This document shows, piece by piece, positions 57,283 to 64,000 of a DNA stretch of 64,000 nt (the first letter of the stretch is position 1; each line of letters begins with the position of its first letter). Under the pieces are notes generated by a model. The model saw nothing but the letters and a program-made list of their open reading frames with translations, searched no databases and was not told the origin of the DNA. The position numbers and the translations under genes are program-made. The DNA is from Enterobacter kobei. GTDB lineage: Bacteria; Pseudomonadota; Gammaproteobacteria; Enterobacterales; Enterobacteriaceae. The stretch covers positions 1,860,001 through 1,924,000 of the forward strand of contig NZ_AP024590.1 of the NCBI RefSeq assembly GCF_018323985.1. Direction: 5' to 3'.

Positions 57283-59316
57283 GTGAGCATGGATATTAGC
57301 GATTTTTATCAGACGTTTTTTGATGAAGCTGACGAGTTGTTGGCCGACATGGAGCAGCATTTGTTGGATCTGGTGCCTGAAGCACCGGACTCTGAACAAC
57401 TGAATGCCATCTTCCGGGCCGCGCACTCTATAAAAGGCGGCGCAGGCACCTTCGGCTTCACCATTTTGCAGGAAACCACGCACCTGATGGAAAACCTGCT
57501 TGATGAAGCCCGGCGCGGAGAGATGCAGCTCAACACCGATATAATCAATCTGTTTTTGGAAACCAAAGATATTATGCAAGAGCAGCTCGACGCCTATAAA
57601 AGCTCTCAAGAGCCAGATGCCGCCAGCTTTGAATATATCTGTAATGCCCTGCGTCAGCTGGCACTGGAAGCGAAGGGCGAAGTTGTGCCTGCCGCCAACG
57701 ATGCCAAACTGACCGTGGTTGACGCGCAGAACGACCAGGCTGACGCCTCCGCCCCCGCGGCAAACAGCGACAAACTGCGTATCGTGATTTCGCGTCTGAA
57801 AGAGAACGAAGTCAGCCTGCTGGAAGACGAACTCAAAAACCTCGCCACGCTAAGTGACGTGGTAAAAGGCAGCGACTCCCTGAGTGCGACGCTGGATGGC
57901 GGCGTGAGCCAGGACGATTTGATTGCCGTGCTTTGCTTCGTGGTAGAGCAGGATCAGATTGCTTTCGAAACCGCACCCGCCGCGGCGCCAGCTGAACCGG
58001 CGACCACAGTGGTTGCTGAGGCCGCACCGCAAGTGCCGGCCGTTGCCGCCGCCCCGGTGCTTAAAGCCGTGCCAAAAGAGCCAGCCGCAGCAGGCCGCCA
58101 GGAACGTGAAAAACCGGCGCGCGCCAGCGAATCCACCAGCATCCGTGTCGCGGTGGAGAAAGTCGACCAGATCATTAACCTGGTAGGCGAACTGGTGATC
58201 ACCCAGTCAATGCTGGCCCAGCGTTCTAACGAACTGGATCCGGTCACCCATGGCGATCTGATCACCAGCATGGGCCAGTTGCAGCGCAACGCCCGTGACC
58301 TGCAGGAATCGGTCATGTCCATCCGTATGATGCCGATGGAATATGTTTTCAGCCGCTTCCCGCGTCTGGTGCGCGATCTCGCCACCAAACTGAATAAGCA
58401 GATCGAACTGACGCTGATCGGCAGCTCCACTGAACTGGACAAGAGCCTGATCGAACGCATTATCGATCCGTTAACGCACCTGGTGCGTAACAGCCTCGAC
58501 CACGGTATCGAACTGCCGGAAGTCCGCGTTGCCGCCGGTAAATCCGCCGTGGGTAACCTGGTGCTGTCCGCCGAACACCAGGGCGGCAATATCTGTATCG
58601 AAGTAACCGACGATGGCGCTGGCCTTAACCGCGAGCGTATTCTTGCGAAAGCCATGTCTCAGGGTATGGCCGTGAGCGAAAGCATGTCTGATGAAGAAGT
58701 CGGGATGCTGATCTTCGCGCCGGGCTTCTCCACCGCCGAACAGGTCACCGACGTGTCGGGCCGTGGCGTGGGCATGGACGTGGTGAAACGTAACATCCAG
58801 GAGATGGGCGGCCACGTTGAAATCAAATCTAAACAGGGCGCGGGCACGACCATTCGTATCCTGCTGCCGCTGACGCTGGCTATCCTTGACGGCATGTCCG
58901 TGAAGGTCAGCGAAGAAGTCTTTATCCTGCCGCTGAATGCCGTGATGGAATCGCTGCAACCGCGTGAAGAAGATCTGCACCCGCTGGCCGGTGGTGAGCG
59001 CGTTCTGGAAGTGCGTGGCGAATACCTGCCGCTGGTAGAACTGTGGAAAGTCTTTGACGTCAAGGGCGCGAAAACGGAAGCCACCGCGGGTATCGTGGTG
59101 ATCGTGCAGAGCGCAGGACGTCGTTACGCCTTGTTGGTTGACCAGTTGATCGGTCAGCATCAGGTGGTAGTGAAAAACCTGGAAAGCAACTATCGCAAAG
59201 TGCCGGGCATTTCTGCTGCGACCATCCTTGGCGATGGTAGTGTCGCGCTGATCGTGGATGTTTCGGCGTTACAGGGATTAAACCGTGAACAACGTATGGC
59301 GCATACAGCCGCCTGA
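57283..59316 (+). CDS. cheA: Chemotaxis histidine kinase CheA
   Basis: A 677-residue kinase (GTG start, E. coli N-terminus VSMDISDFYQTFFDEADELL). P1 with the phospho-His in RAAHSIKGGAG; P2 (about 155 to 230) that binds CheY/CheB; an unusually long Ala/Pro linker (about 225 to 285); P3 dimer domain; P4 ATPase (HLVRNSLDHGIE, DDGAGLNRERI, GRGVGMDVV); P5 CheW-like. It is about 20 residues longer than E. coli CheA, mostly in the linker. An in-frame internal Met (MQEQLDAYK) is where E. coli starts the short form. Confidence 0.95.
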   Translation: MSMDISDFYQTFFDEADELLADMEQHLLDLVPEAPDSEQLNAIFRAAHSIKGGAGTFGFTILQETTHLMENLLDEARRGEMQLNTDIINLFLETKDIMQEQLDAYKSSQEPDAASFEYICNALRQLALEAKGEVVPAANDAKLTVVDAQNDQADASAPAANSDKLRIVISRLKENEVSLLEDELKNLATLSDVVKGSDSLSATLDGGVSQDDLIAVLCFVVEQDQIAFETAPAAAPAEPATTVVAEAAPQVPAVAAAPVLKAVPKEPAAAGRQEREKPARASESTSIRVAVEKVDQIINLVGELVITQSMLAQRSNELDPVTHGDLITSMGQLQRNARDLQESVMSIRMMPMEYVFSRFPRLVRDLATKLNKQIELTLIGSSTELDKSLIERIIDPLTHLVRNSLDHGIELPEVRVAAGKSAVGNLVLSAEHQGGNICIEVTDDGAGLNRERILAKAMSQGMAVSESMSDEEVGMLIFAPGFSTAEQVTDVSGRGVGMDVVKRNIQEMGGHVEIKSKQGAGTTIRILLPLTLAILDGMSVKVSEEVFILPLNAVMESLQPREEDLHPLAGGERVLEVRGEYLPLVELWKVFDVKGAKTEATAGIVVIVQSAGRRYALLVDQLIGQHQVVVKNLESNYRKVPGISAATILGDGSVALIVDVSALQGLNREQRMAHTAA

Positions 59317-59337
59317 TTTAGGTAAGAAGGTATAAAC

Positions 59338-59841
59338 ATGACCGGTATGAGTAATGTAACGAAACTGGCTGGCGAGCCATCAGGTCAGGAATTCCTGGTT
59401 TTCACCCTTGGCGGGGAAGAATACGGCATCGATATTCTGAAAGTGCAGGAAATCCGTGGTTATGATCAGGTAACCCGCATCGCTAACACCCCGGAATTCA
59501 TCAAAGGGGTGACCAACCTGCGCGGTGTTATTGTGCCTATCGTTGATCTGCGCGTGAAGTTCAGCCAGATGGACGTTGAGTACAACGAAAACACCGTGGT
59601 GATCGTGCTGAACCTTGGTCAGCGTGTGGTTGGCATCGTGGTTGACGGCGTCTCCGATGTGCTGTCACTGGCCTCCGATCAGATCCGTCCGGCACCGGAG
59701 TTCGCGGTTACGCTGTCCACCGAATACCTGACCGGCCTTGGTGCGCTCGGCGACCGTATGCTGATCCTGGTGAACATCGAAAAACTGCTGAACAGCGACG
59801 AAATGGCGCTGCTCGACGTGGCAACCACGCACGTAGCCTGA
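59338..59841 (+). CDS. cheW: Chemotaxis coupling protein CheW
   Basis: A 167-residue SH3-like adaptor between receptors and Che[21 protein letters not shown] and [13 protein letters not shown] are landmarks. It is followed by a terminator and then fimbrial genes; no receptor or cheRBYZ gene follows in the window. Confidence 0.95.
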   Translation: MTGMSNVTKLAGEPSGQEFLVFTLGGEEYGIDILKVQEIRGYDQVTRIANTPEFIKGVTNLRGVIVPIVDLRVKFSQMDVEYNENTVVIVLNLGQRVVGIVVDGVSDVLSLASDQIRPAPEFAVTLSTEYLTGLGALGDRMLILVNIEKLLNSDEMALLDVATTHVA

Positions 59842-59861
59842 TGCTTCACCGCGCCCGGCAA

Positions 59862-59897
59862 AAAAACGCTCTCCTGACCGGGAGCGTTTTTATTTTT
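59862..59897 (+). terminator. Terminator after cheW
   Basis: AAAAACGCTC with GAGCGTTTTT around a ten-base loop, then ATTTTT. It ends the motAB-cheAW transcript before the fimbrial operon. Confidence 0.88.
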
Positions 59898-60297
59898 CCG
59901 GCCTTTCATTAAATATAAATCCCGCCATAAATGAAAATAACCCGCGTTTATTATTATTCCCCTGCGCAATAATTAAGTGCCGGTTAACTGACGTTAATGG
60001 GTAATAAATGTAACGACAGAAAATACAAATTAAATGTGTGATGCAGATCACGCCAGCCATAATATATCTTTCTCTGACACGTTTATTTACATCCTGTTTT
60101 ATCTGTTAATTAATTGAAAAATAATGATAAATAACGTCAATTACCCGTCCTGATGACCTGTATTTTACAGGGTAGTTCTTTATCTCTCCCTGAGCTAAAT
60201 TTCTGTTAATCCTGTTATTTCCCCCTGCAGGATAATATCCCCGGCAGCTAATCCATTATCGCAGTAAGCGGAAAGCTTATTTACTGGAGGCGATAAC
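59898..60297. promoter_or_regulatory. Upstream region of the fimbrial operon
   Basis: About 400 AT-rich bases. It contains a CRP-like site at 60037 and probable -10 elements; a GGAGG ribosome site precedes the first fimbrial gene. Confidence 0.55.
60037..60052. promoter_or_regulatory. CRP-like site before the fimbrial operon
   Basis: TGTGATGCAGATCACG matches TGTGA-N6-TCACA at 9 of 10 positions, about 260 bp before the first gene. Confidence 0.55.
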
Positions 60298-60867
60298 ATG
60301 AACAGAAATTTACGTATTCTCCTCGCGGGTAGCGCGTTGTTATTCGCCGGGCAGAACGCTCTGGCGGTGACCAGTAACGGGACTATCGGCGCTACCCTGA
60401 CGTTAACCAACGGCTGCCTGATTAACGGATCGCCGAACCAGAACGGGATTAACTTCGGTACGCTGAACTTTGGTGAACATCCGGCAACCTTTTCCACGCT
60501 AACCACCCAGCTCACCGGCGCGGCTGGCGGTAACAGCTTTGGTATTCAGTGCACCACCGACAGCTATACCGTGCAGATCACCGGTAACACCAACTCCACC
60601 GCACCCGGCACCGTGGTTGGTACGCCAGGCACCCCGGCGCGTTATCTGGTGAATACCACCAACACCGCGCAGGGCGTGGCCTATAGCCTCTACAGCGACA
60701 GCGGCTTCAGTAATGTGGTGGCAAACAATGCCCCGCTGCCTGTCGCCTCAACCACCGGCGGCGTCAACAACTACACCCTCTATGGTCGTATCCAAGGCGG
60801 CGGCAACAGTGTGACAGTCGTTCCAGGTACCTATACCGACACCATAAACGTGAGCGTTATTTACTAA
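60298..60867 (+). CDS. Csu-type fimbrial subunit (spore coat U domain)
   Basis: A 189-residue secreted protein with signal peptide (cleavage after QNALA). The SCPU domain spans the mature part: GATLTLTNGCLINGS near the start and PGTYTDTINVSVIY at the end, with two Cys (CLING, CTTDS) that form the domain's disulfide. SCPU proteins are pilins of the archaic (Csu/alpha-type) chaperone-usher fimbriae. First gene of a four-gene or longer operon. Confidence 0.85.
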   Translation: MNRNLRILLAGSALLFAGQNALAVTSNGTIGATLTLTNGCLINGSPNQNGINFGTLNFGEHPATFSTLTTQLTGAAGGNSFGIQCTTDSYTVQITGNTNSTAPGTVVGTPGTPARYLVNTTNTAQGVAYSLYSDSGFSNVVANNAPLPVASTTGGVNNYTLYGRIQGGGNSVTVVPGTYTDTINVSVIY

Positions 60868-60878
60868 CGCCCCGCACG

Positions 60879-61433
60879 ATGAAATCTGATGGAACGCCAG
60901 CTTCCCTGCGGGGACGCCGGGGAGCCCTGCGCCTTATTTTTGGGATGGCGATGGCAGGACTCACGATGCAGGGAACCGCCCTGGCTGTCACCAGCCAGTC
61001 ATTCCGGGTGGGAGCAACGATAACGCCGGGCTGTTCGGTTACCAGCGGCACCGGCGGCGTACTGGGCTCGCTGAATTTCGGCACCCATACCGGCGTGGAA
61101 AGCGGGCGCGTCCCTACCAGTTTCGTGCCCAACTCCTCTTTACTGCTGGCCTGTACACCCGGCGTGGCGCTGAGCATGAGCATCAACGGCGGGCTGAATT
61201 ACACCAGTGTGCGCAATATGCGGCGCAGCGGCGGCACCGACGTCGTGCCGTATCGCCTGTACAGCAGCAGTACGCTGGCGGCCAATACGGAGATCGCCCA
61301 GAACCAGTCGGTTTCGATCACCTACAGCAACAGTAATAACATTGCGCTCACGCTGTTCGGCGCGGCGCAGCTGACGGGCTTCAGTCCCGCAGGAACCTAT
61401 AGCGATCAACTCACCGTGACCTTGTCATGGTGA
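60879..61433 (+). CDS. Second Csu-type fimbrial subunit (spore coat U domain)
   Basis: A 184-residue SCPU protein, paralogue of the previous gene: FRVGATITPGCSV near the start and PAGTYSDQLTVTLSW at the end. The N-terminus is longer and basic (SLRGRRGALRLIFGMAMAG) before a signal-like stretch ending ALAV. It starts 11 bases after the first subunit gene. One is probably the major and the other a minor subunit; which is which is unclear. Confidence 0.82.
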   Translation: MKSDGTPASLRGRRGALRLIFGMAMAGLTMQGTALAVTSQSFRVGATITPGCSVTSGTGGVLGSLNFGTHTGVESGRVPTSFVPNSSLLLACTPGVALSMSINGGLNYTSVRNMRRSGGTDVVPYRLYSSSTLAANTEIAQNQSVSITYSNSNNIALTLFGAAQLTGFSPAGTYSDQLTVTLSW

Positions 61434-61448
61434 GACAGGGAGAAGGTT

Positions 61449-62207
61449 ATGAGCGTACATCCTCGTCTGGCCGCGCTGCTGTTGACGACAGCACTGACCC
61501 TCAGCGCACCGCAGGCACAGGCCGCCGCCAGCATTCTGTTATGGCCAATCGATCCTTGGCTGGCAGCAGACACGCCGGCGACAGAGTTGTGGATCCAGAA
61601 CCAGGGCGACACCCCGACCACCATGCAGGTGCGTATCGTGCGCTGGCGGCAGGATGGCGGCAACGAACGCTACCAGCCGCAGCAGGACGTGGTCGCCAGT
61701 CCGCCTATCGTGCGCATTGATAAGGGCAGCAAACAGCTGATCCGCCTTATCAAACAGACCACGGTGCCGGCGGGCGTCGAACAGGCTTACCGTATTATTG
61801 TTGATGAGATCCCCCAGCCGCAGGACGATAAAACCCCGCAGATCGGGCTGAAGATCCAGATGCGTTATTCCATTCCGCTGTTTGCCTACGGGCAGGGCAT
61901 CGCCACCCAGCGCGAAGGGGCCAACCATGCGCTGGTGAAAACACGCGATCTGAGCTGGCGCACCGTGCGCGACGGCGGCAAACCGGCCATCGAATTCACC
62001 AACCGCAGCGATGTGCATGTGCGGTTAAGCAATGTGAAAGTCCAGCAGGGCGGTCAGAGCAAGGAACTGGCGGATGGTCTGCTGGGTTATGTTCTGCCCG
62101 GCAGCACCCGTCTTTTTCCGCTCCCCGCCGGTATAAGTTCCCCCTCTGCCATGACGGCAACCATTAACGCCAGGGATACGACATGGCAGTCAGCCCCCGC
62201 GCGCTGA
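61449..62207 (+). CDS. Periplasmic fimbrial chaperone (PapD-like, Csu type)
   Basis: A 252-residue exported protein (signal to APQAQA). SILLWPIDPWLAADTPATEL and RIVRWRQDGGNERYQPQQDV mark the N-terminal PapD-like domain; the second domain ends near LPAGISS. It caps the SCPU subunits by strand donation and takes them to the usher. Overlaps the usher gene by 25 bases. Confidence 0.85.
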   Translation: MSVHPRLAALLLTTALTLSAPQAQAAASILLWPIDPWLAADTPATELWIQNQGDTPTTMQVRIVRWRQDGGNERYQPQQDVVASPPIVRIDKGSKQLIRLIKQTTVPAGVEQAYRIIVDEIPQPQDDKTPQIGLKIQMRYSIPLFAYGQGIATQREGANHALVKTRDLSWRTVRDGGKPAIEFTNRSDVHVRLSNVKVQQGGQSKELADGLLGYVLPGSTRLFPLPAGISSPSAMTATINARDTTWQSAPAR

Positions 62208-64000
62208 TCGCAATGATGATGCTGAGCCTCGGCAGTACCGGCAGCGTACAGGCCGCCGACGGGGACGACGCATTGCCGCCGCCCCCTGACGCGCAGGCGC
62301 TGAACGATGAGGCGACATTCCACCTTGCGCTGGTGGTCAACTACCGGGATACGCAGCAGGTGGTGCCGGTGATCCGTCGGCAAAACGCCTTTTTTGTCGA
62401 CAGCGAAAACCTCCGGCGCGCCGGGCTGCCTGCCGACCGCCTCCCGAAGGGCGAGGTTAACGTTTCGACCCTGCCGGAAGTGCGCGTCGAGTATGACAGC
62501 AGCGGTCAGCGGCTGATGCTGTTCGTGCCCCGTGAATGGGTGGGGGAAAACAGCACCTCGTTTACCGGCGACAGCGAACGCAGTGAACCGATGTATGGTC
62601 GTGGCGCGCTGCTCAACTACGACATCTACACCAGCCAGACGGAAAACATCGGCAGCCAGATTGCCCTCTGGCATGAACTGCGCTTTTTTGAGCAAAACGC
62701 CGTCCTCAACTCCACCGGTACCCAGCGGCAAAACCTGTCCGGCGATTTGCAGCAAAAACAGGGCTACATCCGCTATGACACCACCTTAACCCTGACCAAC
62801 GAAGATGACGCCACCGTGTGGAACATCGGCGATGTGATCACCGACTCCCTGAGCTGGAGCAACAGCGTGCGCCTCGGCGGTATTCGATATGGCCGCGACT
62901 TCTCCGTGCGCCCGGATCTGGTCACCTGGCCGCTGCCGCAGTTTTCCGGCGAGGCGGCGGTGCCGACCTCCGTCGATGTGTTTATCAACGGCTATCGCGC
63001 CGGGAACACCCGCTTGCAGCCGGGGCCTTTCACGCTGACCAACCTGCCATACATCAACGGCGCGGGTGACGCGGTGCTGGTGACCACCGATGCGCTGGGC
63101 CGCCAGGTGAGCACCACGCTGCCGTTTTATGTCGCCAGCGAAGTGCTGAAAAGCGGCCTCAGCGACGGGGCGCTAACCGTCGGCAGCCTGCGGCGGAACT
63201 ACGGCATCGACAACTTTGATTATGGCCCGGCCGCCGGTAGCGGCACGTTGCGCTATGGCCTGACCGATTATCTGACGCTGGAAGGCCACGGCGAAGCCGC
63301 GCAAGAGCTGGCGCTCGGCGGGGCGGGGGCGGTGATCAAACTCGGGCAGTTCGGGGTGGTGAATTCGGCCTGGACCCAGAGCCGGATGCGGGATAACAGC
63401 GGCAGCCAGTTCAACTGGGGCTACCAGTACAGCACCAGCCGTTTCAGCATCGCCACCCAGCACAGCCGCCGCGAGCGCGGCTTCGGCAATCTTGCGCTCT
63501 ACGATCAGACGGCGCTCTATGAATATGATGATAACCGCCGCCAGCCCGTCGCCACCCTCAGTCGCAATACCGACCAGTATTCGCTGACCTTCAATATGGG
63601 CGATTTCGGTAACGTCGGCGCGGCGTGGATCGGCGTGCGCAGCTTCGATAATGACAAAACTGAACTATTAAACCTTTCCTGGAGCCGCAATCTGTGGGGC
63701 AGCAGCAGTATCAACCTCGCCGCCAGCCGCGACAAACAGCAGGGCGACTGGACCTTCGGCATGTCATTGCAAATTCCGCTCGGCGAGCAGGACAGTGCGG
63801 CCATCAGCGTCGAAAAACGGCCTTATTCCGGCAACACGCAGCGGGTCAACTATAACCATGCGATGCCAACCGACGGCGGCTTCAGCTGGAACATGGCCTA
63901 TGCCCGCCAGTCCGAGGCTGACAGCTATCAACAGGCTACGCTCGGCTGGCGTAACAACCACGTAGAGCTTCAGGGCGGCGGCTACGGCGAAACCGATATG
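62183..64000 (+). CDS. Fimbrial outer membrane usher (Csu type), cut by window edge
   Basis: The frame is open from ATG 62183 (AGGGA upstream, inside the end of the chaperone gene) to the last base, 606 codons. After a signal peptide ending SVQA there is an N-terminal domain (about 45 to 130), then beta-barrel strands and a plug-like region (VDVFINGYRAGNTRLQPGPF is the family hallmark: F-x-N-G with P-G-P-F). The rest of the barrel and C-terminal domains lie outside. It is the pore through which the pilus is built. Confidence 0.88.
   Translation, partial: MAVSPRALIAMMMLSLGSTGSVQAADGDDALPPPPDAQALNDEATFHLALVVNYRDTQQVVPVIRRQNAFFVDSENLRRAGLPADRLPKGEVNVSTLPEVRVEYDSSGQRLMLFVPREWVGENSTSFTGDSERSEPMYGRGALLNYDIYTSQTENIGSQIALWHELRFFEQNAVLNSTGTQRQNLSGDLQQKQGYIRYDTTLTLTNEDDATVWNIGDVITDSLSWSNSVRLGGIRYGRDFSVRPDLVTWPLPQFSGEAAVPTSVDVFINGYRAGNTRLQPGPFTLTNLPYINGAGDAVLVTTDALGRQVSTTLPFYVASEVLKSGLSDGALTVGSLRRNYGIDNFDYGPAAGSGTLRYGLTDYLTLEGHGEAAQELALGGAGAVIKLGQFGVVNSAWTQSRMRDNSGSQFNWGYQYSTSRFSIATQHSRRERGFGNLALYDQTALYEYDDNRRQPVATLSRNTDQYSLTFNMGDFGNVGAAWIGVRSFDNDKTELLNLSWSRNLWGSSSINLAASRDKQQGDWTFGMSLQIPLGEQDSAAISVEKRPYSGNTQRVNYNHAMPTDGGFSWNMAYARQSEADSYQQATLGWRNNHVELQGGGYGETDM

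Overview
The window is a piece of an enterobacterial chromosome. It follows the Escherichia coli gene order yedFED-amyA-fliTSD-fliC-fliAZY-dcyD-tcyLN-sdiA-uvrYC-pgsA-glyW-cysT-leuZ-yecA-tyrP-ftnA-yecR-azuC-yecJ-ftnB-araFGH-otsBA-uspC-flhDC-motAB-cheAW almost gene for gene. Protein similarity, a short duplicated flagellin, extra metabolic genes and a Csu-type fimbrial operon point to an Enterobacter/Leclercia/Lelliottia-like member of the Enterobacteriaceae. I cannot fix the genus from sequence alone.

Region 1 (1 to about 8,020) is the right end of a prophage: the end of a tail protein, a beta-helix tailspike, a terminator, an O-antigen glucosylation cassette on the minus strand (gtrA, gtrB and a serotype-specific transferase), a divergent exported SGNH-hydrolase-like gene, and a two-gene operon behind a near-consensus LexA box that ends in a UmuD'-like protein. 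Two short tandem repeats right after it look like integrase arm sites.

Region 2 (8,215 to 30,223) is backbone: yedEF, yedD, amyA, the flagellin block, fliAZ, the cystine/cysteine genes, sdiA, uvrYC, pgsA and three tRNA genes. Its unusual part is two almost identical 315-codon fliC genes, each with its own sigma-28 promoter and terminator. They are followed by an AT-rich 1,109-codon gene with TPRs, an OGT-like (GT41) glycosyltransferase and two C-terminal methyltransferase-like folds, a likely flagellin-modification enzyme.

Region 3 (30,168 to 36,080) is a 5.8-kb element in leuZ, bounded by 123-bp perfect direct repeats. It holds an integrase lacking its N-terminus, a umuC lacking its N-terminus, and a large SIR2-domain (DSR-like) defence-type gene split by a one-base frame change at CCCAAAA.

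Region 4 (36,081 to 59,841) returns to backbone with insertions relative to E. coli: a LysE exporter with an AraC regulator, an RpiB-family isomerase, a DHA2 MFS pump, a DcuA/DcuB-type carrier and a DJ-1 protein. The 27-residue AzuC gene is present. flhDC, motAB and cheAW supply the master regulator, stator and chemotaxis kinase for the flagellum made by fliC, fliD, fliS and fliA in region 2.

Region 5 (59,842 to 64,000) is a Csu-type (spore-coat-U) chaperone-usher fimbrial operon placed directly after cheW, where E. coli has receptor genes. The usher runs off the window.
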